A DNA stretch of 45,313 bases, taken from the NCBI GenBank assembly GCA_007121335.1, contig SKLY01000030.1, forward strand, positions 1 through 45,313. Direction: 5' to 3'. Both the position numbers and the translations under genes were made by a program. This document shows, piece by piece, positions 35,750-44,572 of the stretch. The DNA comes from Saprospiraceae bacterium. GTDB taxonomy: Bacteria > Bacteroidota > Bacteroidia > Chitinophagales > Saprospiraceae. The notes beneath the pieces were generated by a model. The model saw only the letters and a list, made by a program, of their open reading frames with translations, was not told the DNA's origin and made no database searches. Numbering within the stretch: position 1 is the first letter of the stretch; each line of letters starts with the position of its first letter.

Positions 35750-35781
35750 TTTGGAAAAATGAGTTATAAATCGTAATCTTG
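35750..35781 (+). promoter_or_regulatory. Possible promoter: TTTG-N20-TAATCTTG
   Basis: TTTG at 35750-35753 and TAATCTTG at 35774-35781 (one mismatch to TAnnTTTG) are 20 bases apart, the expected Bacteroidota spacing. The start codon of the redox protein lies 47 bases further on. Confidence 0.5.
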
Positions 35782-35828
35782 TGGCGCCTTTTATGGCAAT
35801 AGTACGAAGATAAATCAGCCTCTGTTTT

Positions 35829-36374
35829 ATGAACTACAGAACAATTCCAGTTTCCACTTTAAAGGACATGACCACCAGTAAAGGGGACGATGTGTACCAC
35901 CTAAGTGGTAAAAACCCAACCTTAATTGTTTTTCTAAGAAATTTTGGATGCATGTTCTGCAGGGAGGCCATGGATGATATCAACAAGGTGAAAAAAGAAA
36001 TTCAGTCCAAAGGGGTCGAAATAGTGCTGGTTCATATGTCTGAAACAGAAATTGCCAATAAATTTCTCAAAAAGTATAAGATTGACGATCTCAGACATGT
36101 CAGCGACACCTCAGCAAAATTCTATCAGGCCTTTGGGCTTATGAAGGGCAACTTCAATCAACTTTTTGGTTTTCAAAACTGGATGAGGGGCTTTGATGCC
36201 GCTTTTGCAAAAGGTCATGGAATGTCTGTCCCCATTGGAGACGGTTTTCAAATGCCGGGAATATTTTTGCTCAATGGTAACAAAGTCGAGCAGAGCTACA
36301 TCCACAAATCCATCTCAGACAGACCTGATTATATCAAATTAGCAGGTCTCAAGGTGGAGGAGTCCGAAAAATAA
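35829..36374 (+). CDS. SelL-related / AhpC-TSA-like thioredoxin-fold redox protein
   Basis: The 181-residue protein has a thioredoxin-like fold with a CxxC centre, GCMFCREAM (C41, C44), preceded by TLIVFLRNF and followed by a helix and the strand VEIVLVHMS. This matches the SelL/peroxiredoxin-like (AhpC/TSA-related) proteins, in which selenocysteine or cysteine occupies the UxxC/CxxC site; both positions are Cys here. A cis-Pro-like MPGIFLL lies near residue 145. It probably reduces disulfides or peroxides in the cytoplasm, since no signal peptide is seen. It appears to be transcribed alone. Confidence 0.85.
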   Translation: MNYRTIPVSTLKDMTTSKGDDVYHLSGKNPTLIVFLRNFGCMFCREAMDDINKVKKEIQSKGVEIVLVHMSETEIANKFLKKYKIDDLRHVSDTSAKFYQAFGLMKGNFNQLFGFQNWMRGFDAAFAKGHGMSVPIGDGFQMPGIFLLNGNKVEQSYIHKSISDRPDYIKLAGLKVEESEK

Positions 36375-36489
36375 ACATCCCACCTCGGGCGCTAAAATAG
36401 TTTCAATCAGTGCTGCGTTACTCAAAGAGGTTTCAATATACAGAATGAAACCACTGAATTATTTATTGATAATCTGTAGTTGATCATCC

Positions 36490-37404
36490 ATGAAATTATT
36501 CATCGCGCCGCTTATTCTCTGCCTCTTTTTTATTCCGCCGGTTAGCAGCCAGCACCTGGAAACCAAGGTGGATACATTGATGTTTTACGCTGATGTACTG
36601 GTGAGTTCAAGATTGGATAAACACAGGCAGTTCGGAGCTGAAAATTTCGAAAATATCTTCGTGGACATTCTCAATAAAGGCTCCGAGTCCTTTGATGATT
36701 TAAAAGACCTGCCCGTATTGTCAGTAAAAGTGGATCCGGATTCTACCTTCGCCCTCTACACCTGGCAGTTAATAGTCAATAACGGTTCTGATTTTCACTA
36801 CTTTGGCTACATCCAGAGTCTGAAGGATGAATTCGAACCCATACGTCTGGTCGATCGGATGCACAGCGGCAGAGTGGATGAATATGCCACCTTCCTCCCA
36901 GACCACTGGCCGGGCGCTTTTTACTACAATATAAAACCCTTTATTTTGCCCGATGGGAATCAGGCCTTTCTGCTTTTTGGAATAAATGGTAAGTCGAGAT
37001 TTAACAGATTGAGAGTAATGGATGTGCTCTATAAAGACGGTGACCGCTTTTTATTTGGATTGCCGGTGTTTGGTGAAGAACCTGAAGGAATTCAGCGGTC
37101 CGGCAAAACCAGGATTTTGATGGAATACAGTTATGACGCTCCCATTTATCTAAATTTTGACCCGGAGTACGAATTGATAGTATTCAACCAGGTTGACCGA
37201 AAAGAAGGTATTCATCCCGGACAGGGCATGACCGGAATACCCACAGGCGAATATCACGGCTATGAATACCAGGACGGATTGTGGATTTACGTTCCTGAAG
37301 TTGTAAGGGAACGCTCTGTGCCTGAGGTTTCACCACCTTCTCCACCGGCTCGCGATCGACCTCGAAGAGACCTTTTTGGCCGTCCTCAAAATAATCGCAA
37401 CTAA
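36490..37404 (+). CDS. Exported protein of unknown function
   Basis: This 304-residue protein has a signal peptide (LILCLFFIPPVSS|QH, cleavage near residue 20). The body has no motif I recognise: a helical opening (VDTLMFYADVLVSSRLDKHRQ in part), then a mainly beta region with YFGYIQSLKDEFEPIRL and YNIKPFILPDGNQAFLLF, and a Pro/Arg-rich basic tail (about 280-304). Strand spacing and the ending suggest a periplasmic or surface protein conserved in Bacteroidota. The upstream gap holds a small GGTTTCA/TGAAACC hairpin (near 36429-36452) without a T run. No clear operon partners. Confidence 0.7.
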   Translation: MKLFIAPLILCLFFIPPVSSQHLETKVDTLMFYADVLVSSRLDKHRQFGAENFENIFVDILNKGSESFDDLKDLPVLSVKVDPDSTFALYTWQLIVNNGSDFHYFGYIQSLKDEFEPIRLVDRMHSGRVDEYATFLPDHWPGAFYYNIKPFILPDGNQAFLLFGINGKSRFNRLRVMDVLYKDGDRFLFGLPVFGEEPEGIQRSGKTRILMEYSYDAPIYLNFDPEYELIVFNQVDRKEGIHPGQGMTGIPTGEYHGYEYQDGLWIYVPEVVRERSVPEVSPPSPPARDRPRRDLFGRPQNNRN

Positions 37405-37627
37405 AGCTACCACCTGTCTGGCCGGCCGCACGATACTTTATTGTTGAGTTTCTGACATTTTGTAGTGTTTCACTTTTTCGAGATCGTATCCCGGACCAAC
37501 AAATGCGTTATACGGAAAATGTTACAAATACACATTGTTCCATAAATGCATTTTTTATTAAGTGATTCATCGCCAAAATGTGGTGCGGCTTTTTGTACCT
37601 TTGCTTTATCAAATACCAGATCAAACG
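37405..37627. other. Intergenic region before ettA
   Basis: No gene or RNA is recognised. The only clear element is the -7 box at 37596-37603. Confidence 0.4.
37596..37603 (+). promoter_or_regulatory. -7 box (TACCTTTG) before ettA
   Basis: An exact TAnnTTTG match 24 bases before ATG 37628. It lies inside a longer in-frame extension (from GTG 37562) and so argues for the ATG start. No -33 TTTG at the normal spacing. Confidence 0.65.
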
Positions 37628-39316
37628 ATGGAAAAGAACATAATTTTCTCCATGATGGGGGTGAGCAAGACTTTGCCCCAGAATAACAAGACCATAATCA
37701 AGGATATTCACCTGTCTTTTTTCTACGGGGCCAAAATTGGTATTATCGGATTGAATGGTTCCGGTAAATCAACTCTGTTGCGAATCATTGCCGGTGTCGA
37801 TCAAAACTACCAGGGAAAAGTCGAGTTCCAGAAGGGCTATACCGTGGGATTCCTCGAGCAGGAACCCCAATTGGATGAAAGTAAAACCGTAAAGGAAATC
37901 GTGAGTGAAGGTACACAGGAAGTAGTGGACCTTCTCGCAGCCTACGAAGAAGTCAATGCAGCCATGGGTTTGGAAGAGAATTACAGCGATCCCGATAAAA
38001 TGGATAAGCTGCTGGAAAAGCAAGGCAAGCTCGGAGAGAAAATTGACCACGTAAATGGCTGGGAGATCGATTCGGTCCTGGAGCGCGCAATGGATGCTCT
38101 TCGCTGCCCGGAACCGGATAAACCCATCTCTGTATGCTCCGGTGGGGAACGCAGAAGGGTGGCACTGTGCAGACTCCTGTTGCAAAGTCCCGATATCCTT
38201 CTTTTGGATGAGCCGACCAACCACCTCGACGCCGAATCTGTACATTGGTTGGAACAACATCTGGAGCGCTACAAGGGAACGGTTATAGCAGTTACGCACG
38301 ACCGTTACTTCCTTGATAACGTGGCAGGATGGATACTCGAGCTCGACAGGGGCGAGGGAATACCCTGGGAAGGGAATTACTCCTCCTGGCTAGAGCAAAA
38401 GAAAAAGCGCCTGAAACTGGAGGAAAAGCAGGAGAGCAAGCGGCAAAAAGCCCTCGAACGCGAGTTGGAATGGGTGCGCATGAATCCCAAAGGAAGACAG
38501 GCAAAAGCCAAGGCCAGGCTCAATAATTACGAAAAAATGGCCGCGGAAGAAGCAAAATCCAAAGAGGCCAAGTTAGAGATATTTATCCCGGCAGGACAGC
38601 GACTGGGCAACAATGTCATCAATGCTGAAGAACTCTACAAGGGCTATGAGGATCGTTTGCTTATCGAAAATCTCAGCTTCCAACTGCCCCCGGCGGGTAT
38701 TGTCGGTGTTATCGGTCCCAATGGTGCCGGTAAAACAACCCTTTTTAGAATGATAATGGGACAGGAAAAGCCGGACAAGGGGAATATTGAAATCGGTGAG
38801 ACTGTCCAGATTGGTTATGTGGATCAGGCACATGAGGACATACAGCCCGACAAAACGGTGTTTGAGGTCGTATCGGGAGGCAATGATTTTATAGAACTCG
38901 GAAACACCTCGATAAACAGTAGGGCCTACCTTGCGCGATTTAATTTTACGGGCTCTGATCAGGAGAAAAAATGCGGTGTGTTATCCGGGGGAGAGAGAAA
39001 CAGGTTGCACCTCGCAATGTGCCTAAAGCAACAGGCCAACGTGCTGCTGCTGGATGAGCCCACTAACGATATTGACATCAACACCCTTCGAGCACTGGAG
39101 GAAGCCATTGAGAATTTTGCGGGATGTGCGGTGATTATATCGCATGACCGTTGGTTCCTCGATAGGGTAGCAACCCATATTTTGGCCTTTGAAGGAAATG
39201 CTCAGGTACACTTTTTTGAAGGGGACTACTCTGCTTACGAGGAAAACAGACGAAAGAGATTGGGTGAAGTGGGTAGCCAAAAATTTAAGTACAAAAAACT
39301 GAAGGCAGAATCCTGA
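37628..39316 (+). CDS. ettA: Energy-dependent translational throttle protein EttA (ABC-F)
   Basis: The 562-residue protein has two ABC domains and no transmembrane segment. Walker A motifs are GLNGSGKST (41-49) and GPNGAGKTT (363-371); signatures are SGGERRRVAL and LSGGERNRLHL; switch histidines lie in THDRYFLD and SHDRWFLD. The linker between the domains is rich in Lys/Glu and carries RMNPKGRQAKAKARLNNYE, typical of EttA. EttA binds the ribosomal E site and gates entry into elongation according to the ATP/ADP ratio. Length agrees with E. coli EttA (about 555). ATG 37628 (MEKNIIF) is used. It is convergent with an unknown exported protein across 10 bases. Confidence 0.95.
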   Translation: MEKNIIFSMMGVSKTLPQNNKTIIKDIHLSFFYGAKIGIIGLNGSGKSTLLRIIAGVDQNYQGKVEFQKGYTVGFLEQEPQLDESKTVKEIVSEGTQEVVDLLAAYEEVNAAMGLEENYSDPDKMDKLLEKQGKLGEKIDHVNGWEIDSVLERAMDALRCPEPDKPISVCSGGERRRVALCRLLLQSPDILLLDEPTNHLDAESVHWLEQHLERYKGTVIAVTHDRYFLDNVAGWILELDRGEGIPWEGNYSSWLEQKKKRLKLEEKQESKRQKALERELEWVRMNPKGRQAKAKARLNNYEKMAAEEAKSKEAKLEIFIPAGQRLGNNVINAEELYKGYEDRLLIENLSFQLPPAGIVGVIGPNGAGKTTLFRMIMGQEKPDKGNIEIGETVQIGYVDQAHEDIQPDKTVFEVVSGGNDFIELGNTSINSRAYLARFNFTGSDQEKKCGVLSGGERNRLHLAMCLKQQANVLLLDEPTNDIDINTLRALEEAIENFAGCAVIISHDRWFLDRVATHILAFEGNAQVHFFEGDYSAYEENRRKRLGEVGSQKFKYKKLKAES

Positions 39317-39326
39317 GTCCCGGATT

Positions 39327-39848
39327 TTAATCGACGGAAAACCGGAGGTCCACTATTCGCAACCGGTGCCGCCGGTCAAAGCGGTAGTGGAATTGATCGC
39401 TGACTATCTTGAACAGCCCTCCGGTGGCCGCAAGACCACTCGCGCCTGCTACAAAACCCCAGTCGTATGAGCCCGACCATATCCAGTCACCTACGCTGAA
39501 TATAAGGGTGCCCGCCAGAAAATTCAGGCCGGCATGAAACACTGTATTTCCACGTCTTTTTTGCCGCATGGTTCGCATTGATCTGATCTCAGCGGGCTTC
39601 ACCATTCCAATGTCAAATTCGATCATTTCCTGCTCGGGGAGTATCTTCCATATAGTGACTTCCACCCAGGTTCTCGGATCGTCATAAAGTCTGATCTCAA
39701 ACTGATCACCGGACTGAAATTTGTGTGTTTTGATCCTGTTTTGCCGCTCCACCTGGAGGTATATTTGACTGAGGAGAGAAACGGGAATGGCCCATATTGC
39801 TGCGGTGAGCAAAATGGTTTTCAGTGTCTTTTGCATTGGTGTACCCAT
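39327..39848 (-). CDS. Exported protein of unknown function
   Basis: The 173-residue protein has a signal peptide or N-terminal anchor (ILLTAAIWAIPVSLLSQ), a strand-rich part with HKFQSGDQFEIRLYDDPRTW, a hydrophobic segment around GLNFLAGTLIFSVGDWIW, and a C-terminal basic region (HYRFDRRHRLRIVDLRF). It may be a periplasmic or membrane-associated protein; I do not recognise the family. A start at 39836 (MQKTLK) is an alternative with a better signal peptide. It is convergent with ettA and about 300 bases from the divergent THEP1-like gene. Confidence 0.7.
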   Translation of the reverse strand: MGTPMQKTLKTILLTAAIWAIPVSLLSQIYLQVERQNRIKTHKFQSGDQFEIRLYDDPRTWVEVTIWKILPEQEMIEFDIGMVKPAEIRSMRTMRQKRRGNTVFHAGLNFLAGTLIFSVGDWIWSGSYDWGFVAGASGLAATGGLFKIVSDQFHYRFDRRHRLRIVDLRFSVD

Positions 39849-40117
39849 GTTTTATTTGGTTGTAAATACGAGTTTTTGTAATAGCTGTTTTCCAGAAAAG
39901 AGACACACTCAAATCTTTTCATATGCACAAGGTACAAAATTGCCGGAATTCCTTAAGTAGGTTGGTTTTTGGGAATGGAAATTGTCTTTAATCTTTCTTC
40001 ATTCACACAAAAGATGGATTCTGCATTCTGGCCAATCGAGGCGCAATTCAATAGGTAAAGGCCAGGTGCAAGACATAAATTTTTATTACATGAGTTAAAA
40101 CAGATGTCCATTTTGTG

Positions 40118-40125
40118 TACATTTG
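40118..40125 (+). promoter_or_regulatory. -7 box (TACATTTG) before the THEP1-like gene
   Basis: Exact TAnnTTTG match 19 bases before ATG 40145. It overlaps the longer reading frame that begins with a GTG at 40115, so ATG 40145 is the likely start. Confidence 0.65.
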
Positions 40126-40144
40126 TCACCCAATCAGAAAACCT

Positions 40145-40660
40145 ATGAGTGCTGAAATAGTAATTCTTACAGAGGAAGATGGCAGAGACAACTCGGCCTA
40201 TCTCAAAAAGTGGATTGAGAAAAATAAGCTCCGGGCCCACGGAGTATTGGTGCCTGAAATAAAAGGGGTGAGGTATTTTTACAATCCCTATATGGATGTC
40301 AAGGTGGAGGTAGAACCTCAGCAAAAGGTCAAAGACCCGGATAAAATATACGAATCCAGGGATGAGGTTTATTCCAAAAAAGCCTACAAAGTGGCCGCTT
40401 CATGGTTGCGGATGAAACCTCCTCTCAACAGCGACTATTTTTTGATAGATGGCATCGGCAGACTTGAGCTGGAGGATGAGGGGTTAGAGCCTGAACTCGG
40501 CCGTGTAATCAAAGCTGCCAAGGACGGAAAAATGGACCACTGTCTATTATTGGGTGTCAGAATTGGCTGCAAGACCAAGGTTATAAAAAAGTACAGTCTG
40601 CACTCCGCCCGCACCATCTATCACGAAGATCTTCAGGATTTACTTGAGGATTCGGAGTGA
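40145..40660 (+). CDS. THEP1-like protein lacking the P-loop, unknown
   Basis: The 171-residue cytosolic protein has a region that resembles the Walker B part of THEP1-type nucleoside-triphosphatases: DYFLIDGIGRLELEDEGL (97-114), followed by a helix and a strand (CLLLGVR, 133-139). Its N-terminus follows the same order (IVILTEEDGRDN at 5-16, then a helix, then HGVLVPEIKGVRYFY), but the expected GxxGxGKT/S loop is absent, so ATP hydrolysis is unlikely. It could be a nucleotide- or molybdopterin-related binding protein that has lost catalysis; this is my reading of the pattern. It is convergent with comF. Confidence 0.7.
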   Translation: MSAEIVILTEEDGRDNSAYLKKWIEKNKLRAHGVLVPEIKGVRYFYNPYMDVKVEVEPQQKVKDPDKIYESRDEVYSKKAYKVAASWLRMKPPLNSDYFLIDGIGRLELEDEGLEPELGRVIKAAKDGKMDHCLLLGVRIGCKTKVIKKYSLHSARTIYHEDLQDLLEDSE

Positions 40661-40681
40661 TCACTATTCAAGGAATCGCGA

Positions 40682-41395
40682 TCAACTGAATTCTCCACAA
40701 CCCAAAGTGGTGATGTAGAGATTTTTAGCACCGCTATCCAGTATTTCTCTTCCACAACTCTCCAGGGTGGCGCCCGTAGTGATTACATCGTCCACCAGTA
40801 GGATGTTTTTTCCCTCAGTGTTATCCGGCTTAGTAACTTTGAAAAGTGATTGGCTGTTGTCAAAGCGGCGGTCTCTTCCCAGTCTGGTCTGTGAGGGATT
40901 GTTTCTTATTCGCGCAACCGTATTCGGACTCCAGGGAATGTCCATGACTTCGCTCATTCCCTTTGCGAGCAAGTCACATTGATTGAAACCCCGTTTGGCT
41001 TTTTTTCCTGGATGTAAAGGGACCGGCAATATCAAATCGACCCTGTTGAAGTGCTCAGATTTTTTCAAAAAGTGGCCCATGGCTTTTCCAATTTCAATCC
41101 CCAGGTCTTTTCGCCCCTCGTACTTTATTCGGCCTATTAGGTTTTGGGTTTTACCTCCGGGGGAGAAGAACAATAGCGCTGCCGCTGCCGCAACCGGCAA
41201 ACGACCCCAGAAAGTGGATGCCAATTCGTTTTCAAGCGGGTTCCGATGGTGATTGGTCAGTGGAAGATCAGCCAGACAATTAAGACAGAGGTAGTGGCCG
41301 GAAATAGGTTGTTCACATCTGCAAAAAGGGCACAGCTCCGGGTAAACAAGGTCCAGTAGCCCTTCCAGGATACTTCGGGATTTTGTTTTTAGCAT
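40682..41395 (-). CDS. comF: ComF family phosphoribosyltransferase-like protein
   Basis: The 237-residue protein begins with a double zinc-finger-like segment (CPFC ... CLNCLADLP, about residues 18-45) followed by a phosphoribosyltransferase fold. It has LILPVPLHPGKKAKRGFNQ, a Q-x-RLGRDRRF segment and the PRPP-binding loop ILLVDDVITTGATLES. ComF proteins take part in DNA uptake in competent bacteria and related DNA metabolism; the enzymatic role is uncertain. ATG 41395 is preferred; 27 more in-frame residues to 41476 look unlike the family. It is transcribed leftward after the HtrA terminator. Confidence 0.9.
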   Translation of the reverse strand: MLKTKSRSILEGLLDLVYPELCPFCRCEQPISGHYLCLNCLADLPLTNHHRNPLENELASTFWGRLPVAAAAALLFFSPGGKTQNLIGRIKYEGRKDLGIEIGKAMGHFLKKSEHFNRVDLILPVPLHPGKKAKRGFNQCDLLAKGMSEVMDIPWSPNTVARIRNNPSQTRLGRDRRFDNSQSLFKVTKPDNTEGKNILLVDDVITTGATLESCGREILDSGAKNLYITTLGCGEFS

Positions 41396-41532
41396 TTTTG
41401 ATGTCTCTTTGTATTCAGGTGTTTTAAGTCGTGAAAATGTACCCAGATAGCATCCTTTTGCACAAAAAATAAGCATGGCTGTTAAAAAGTATCGCTTCTA
41501 TTTGTTAGTGGGTCGGGGAAGGAACGAGGTAA

Positions 41533-41576
41533 GAAAAAAAAGCATATCCGAAGGAAGCCGATCGGATATGCTTTTT
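41533..41576 (-). terminator. Intrinsic terminator after the HtrA gene
   Basis: AAAAAGCATATCCGA (41537-41551) and TCGGATATGCTTTTT (41562-41576) form a perfect 15-bp stem with a 10-base loop. On the minus strand it is followed by a run of Ts (TTTCTT), placing it after the HtrA gene and before comF. Confidence 0.85.
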
Positions 41577-41687
41577 CAAAGATCAAATGAGAGTGATTAA
41601 ACCGTCATTGACGGTAGTAATTTTTTGAATGTTACGCTGGTAGGTTTTCCTATAAGCCTAAGATGCACTTCAGCTATTTTCAAAAAA

Positions 41688-42902
41688 CTATTCCCTAAGG
41701 GGTACAGCTACTGTGACGACCTCACCCCCTCTGAGAACAGTTACATTTAGTATGTCACCAACCCTGGAAGCGCCAACTATTGCTTGAATTTCAGATGCAT
41801 TGCGAATATCTCTGCCATCTATGGACACGATTATGTCATCGGATTCCAGTCCGGCCAGATAAGCTGAACTCTCCTCTTCCACCTCCTTTATCAATACCCC
41901 TGATGTCACATCAACACCTATTTCATTGGCAAGGGATGAGCTCATTTCAGTAATGGTGATTCCAAGGAAAACTCTTCTGTAATAGCCGTATTCAATGATG
42001 TCATCGATAATTTTGGCCGCCAGATTTATGGGAATAGCAAAGGAGTACCCTGCATAAACTCCGGTGGGGGTGGCAATGGCTGTATTAATACCGAGCAGTC
42101 TGCCCGAATCATCCACCAGCGCACCTCCGCTATTACCCGGATTTACTGCCGCATCCGTTTGTATAAAGCTCTCGATGGACCCCTCAGTGTCTATGATGTT
42201 TAGATTTCTTCCTTTGGCTGAAATGATGCCTGCCGTAACTGTGGAAGTCAGGTAGTCAAAGGGATTTCCCACAGCCAGTACCCAGTCGCCAACCCTGCTC
42301 TTGTCTGAGTCAGCAAACTCAAGGGTGGGAAGGTTGCTGCCTTCTATTTTTAGAACAGCGAGGTCGGTGGTTTCATCTCTGCCTACCAGTTCTGCCTCAA
42401 AGGTCCTGTTGTCGTTAAGGGTTACGATAATTTCGTCGGCAAACCGTAACACATGGTTGTTGGTGACCACATAACCATCGCTGGAGACAATAACCCCGGA
42501 CCCTGTACCGCGTCTTTGAAAGAATTCAGGACTTCGCTGACCCCGAAATTGGTCCATACCAAAAAAGTCACCGTGAAACCAATCGTCCGGCCCGAAAAAG
42601 CGGTAGAATGGGTTTTGTCTCTGACGCTGCTGTTGCATCCGCTCCCTTGCACTCTCTTCACTTTCTCTTGCTCTGATGTGAACCACCGCAGGCGTTGACT
42701 TTTCAGCAGCCTCCGCAAAGGAAACCGGTGTACGCATTGCTGTCATTGGTGCTTCAAAGTGAGCCACATTCCTCGTAAAGGCATTGTCAATTTGTTGTTG
42801 TTCAGCCTGTGATGGCTTCTCATCCAAAAAAAGAACAAAGCCGGCAAGGACAATAAGTCCTCCTACCACTCCTGATAGCGTGAATCCAATTAGTCGCTTC
42901 AT
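41688..42902 (-). CDS. HtrA/DegP-family serine protease with one PDZ domain
   Basis: The 404-residue protein has an N-terminal membrane/signal segment (about 8-26), a trypsin-like domain and a single PDZ domain (about 310-400). The catalytic triad is H150 (VVTNNHV), D180 (TTDLAVLKI) and S258 (PGNSGGALV). An extended Gln/Arg/Phe-rich loop (residues about 85-130, RQRQNPFYRFFGPDDWF) resembles the LA loop of DegP. It should degrade or refold damaged periplasmic proteins. DegP has two PDZ domains, DegS-like proteins one; single-PDZ forms are common in Bacteroidota. It follows the sigma/anti-sigma pair on the same strand after 214 bases. Confidence 0.95.
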   Translation of the reverse strand: MKRLIGFTLSGVVGGLIVLAGFVLFLDEKPSQAEQQQIDNAFTRNVAHFEAPMTAMRTPVSFAEAAEKSTPAVVHIRARESEESARERMQQQRQRQNPFYRFFGPDDWFHGDFFGMDQFRGQRSPEFFQRRGTGSGVIVSSDGYVVTNNHVLRFADEIIVTLNDNRTFEAELVGRDETTDLAVLKIEGSNLPTLEFADSDKSRVGDWVLAVGNPFDYLTSTVTAGIISAKGRNLNIIDTEGSIESFIQTDAAVNPGNSGGALVDDSGRLLGINTAIATPTGVYAGYSFAIPINLAAKIIDDIIEYGYYRRVFLGITITEMSSSLANEIGVDVTSGVLIKEVEEESSAYLAGLESDDIIVSIDGRDIRNASEIQAIVGASRVGDILNVTVLRGGEVVTVAVPLRE

Positions 42903-43116
42903 AGTCCAATTTTTTAAGTTAAGACAATTTGATTAGGATATTCTTGTCATAGGTCGGACAAGGATACGCATTTATAACGCTGCAAATCGTCAAATTAGTG
43001 AGGCAAGGAAAAAAAATCGGAGCTGCAATATTCGCCCCATTATGGTCGCTGATTTCCAAATGTATTTTAATGATATTCACATCGGAGTAATTCCGATTCC
43101 ATTTGGGTAGAATACC

Positions 43117-43926
43117 TCAAATAAACAATCTGCCAAAAGTAAATCGCAGGCCGCGCATCTCGGATTTGAGTCCTTGTGCGGCCCTTTGATATAAATGGTT
43201 GGTGTCTTCTGCAATTCTATCAAGTTCTATCAGGTATTCTTGATTAAATGGGTCGCTCTCGAGCTGAATTAAGACTTTTTTCCATTCTGCGCGGTCTATA
43301 TGCCAGCGATCGTCAGCTGTTGCGAATATATTGTTGTATTCATCCAGAGCTACACCAATTTTACCAATTCTGTACTTTGAATCGGCTAAAAGAAAATTCA
43401 GTGTCATTTCCTCATCAGTGCTAAGTGGCTGGTACTGCCGGGTCGCTTCAATAACCTTTTCCCATTCCCCTGCTGCGTAAAGTTGGTAGATTTCTCTGAG
43501 GTCTATCGGCATATCTTGCTCCATTCCTCGCTCTGTCAGTGTGTACTCACCTGTATTTCTCTCTGCAAAAACATTGCTCGCATGTCTGGGCGAATCTACA
43601 TACAGGTAAGATACACCCACGACAAATGCCAACAATGAGGCCGCAATACCGTAGGATATTATTCTTCTGACCACACCTTGTTTGGGAGCAGCCCCCTTGG
43701 TTTCCTTATCAGAAGTGCCCGAATTTGGGGCTTCCCATTTCTTCATTCGATCTCTGAGTTCATGCTCCGCCAGGGATTCTGCTACCAACCTTGCTGCTTT
43801 ATGCGCCTCCAGTTTCTCCCGGAGTTTTTCATCCACTTCCAGGCGTTCCATAAATTCTTTCAATTCATCGTCGCTGAGCCTACCATCAATGAATGCCTCT
43901 ATTCTGTCAAATTTTTTGCTACCCAT
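43117..43926 (-). CDS. Putative membrane anti-sigma factor
   Basis: The 269-residue protein has a soluble N-terminal region (1-85) with short helical repeats (IEAFIDGRLSDDELKEFMERL), one transmembrane helix (88-110, ISYGIAASLLAFVVGVSYLYV) and a C-terminal periplasmic part of 155 residues with TPR-like helices (LNFLLADSKYRIGKIGVALDEYNNIF). The position 5 bases after an ECF sigma gene, the single TM and the cytoplasmic N-domain suggest an anti-sigma factor. The zinc-binding HxxxCxxC of ZAS anti-sigmas is absent, so the contact mode would differ. The TPR-like exterior might sense envelope state. Inferred from context. Confidence 0.75.
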   Translation of the reverse strand: MGSKKFDRIEAFIDGRLSDDELKEFMERLEVDEKLREKLEAHKAARLVAESLAEHELRDRMKKWEAPNSGTSDKETKGAAPKQGVVRRIISYGIAASLLAFVVGVSYLYVDSPRHASNVFAERNTGEYTLTERGMEQDMPIDLREIYQLYAAGEWEKVIEATRQYQPLSTDEEMTLNFLLADSKYRIGKIGVALDEYNNIFATADDRWHIDRAEWKKVLIQLESDPFNQEYLIELDRIAEDTNHLYQRAAQGLKSEMRGLRFTFGRLFI

Positions 43927-43931
43927 GGTTT

Positions 43932-44513
43932 TTAATTGTTTAGTTCGTTAACCAGATTGGGTCGGCCCGCCAGGTATTTTACCAACCTTTTGTGGCAGCG
44001 GTATTTGTACTTGATCGCCATACGCTCAGAACTCAGGTCCAACCTTGCAGCAATTTCTCGCATGGAAAAATCTTCCATCCACAATCTCAAAATCTCTTTA
44101 CACTGATCAGTAAGGCTGCTAATTATGCTATCTACCAGTTTTCTCCTCTCCTGCCTCTCTAAATGTTCGTCACAATACAGGGAAACCGATGTATCGTTGG
44201 CGTATTCATTTTGATAGTCCTCTGCTACTTTGTTGGAGCGGGAGGTGTTTTTCCACAGGTTCCTCGCAATTGCAACGAGGTAGTTTTTGGCATTGAATTC
44301 ATCCTGGTGTTCGCCCTTGTCTAGTTTTTTCATCAAAACCAAATAGGCTTCCTGGAACAGATCTTCGGCATCTTGCAGGGTTCCGCGATAGGGCTCAATA
44401 CTGCGGTAAATGATATTAACACAGCCCTGATCCCTCAATTGTTTGTAGATTTTCTCCTGGGCTGTGTATCTGTCATTTCCCCCATTTCTTAGCAATACAA
44501 GTAAATTTTCCAT
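43932..44513 (-). CDS. ECF RNA polymerase sigma factor
   Basis: The 193-residue protein has the sigma-70 region 2 pattern DAEDLFQEAYLVLMKKL (about 48-64), an intervening NYLVAIARNLWKN, and region 4 helix-turn-helix LTDQCKEILRLWMEDFSMREIAARLDLSSERMAIKYKYRCHKRL (cited in part, about 132-175). It should direct RNA polymerase to a specific promoter set. It lies 5 bases ahead of a putative membrane anti-sigma gene, with HtrA following. Its own promoter candidate is at 44565-44572, a consensus vegetative -7 box, so the unit is at least partly transcribed by the housekeeping sigma. Confidence 0.92.
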   Translation of the reverse strand: MENLLVLLRNGGNDRYTAQEKIYKQLRDQGCVNIIYRSIEPYRGTLQDAEDLFQEAYLVLMKKLDKGEHQDEFNAKNYLVAIARNLWKNTSRSNKVAEDYQNEYANDTSVSLYCDEHLERQERRKLVDSIISSLTDQCKEILRLWMEDFSMREIAARLDLSSERMAIKYKYRCHKRLVKYLAGRPNLVNELNN

Positions 44514-44564
44514 TGGGGCAACATCTTTGGTTTTTTATGGTGTTTCTAAATGAACATTGGTACC

Positions 44565-44572
44565 CAAAAGTA
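44565..44572 (-). promoter_or_regulatory. -7 box (TACTTTTG, minus strand) of the ECF sigma gene
   Basis: On the minus strand TACTTTTG matches TAnnTTTG, about 50 bases before the sigma start at 44513. A long A tract lies just upstream, which could act as an UP element. The expected -33 TTTG is closer than usual (12 bases). Confidence 0.55.
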
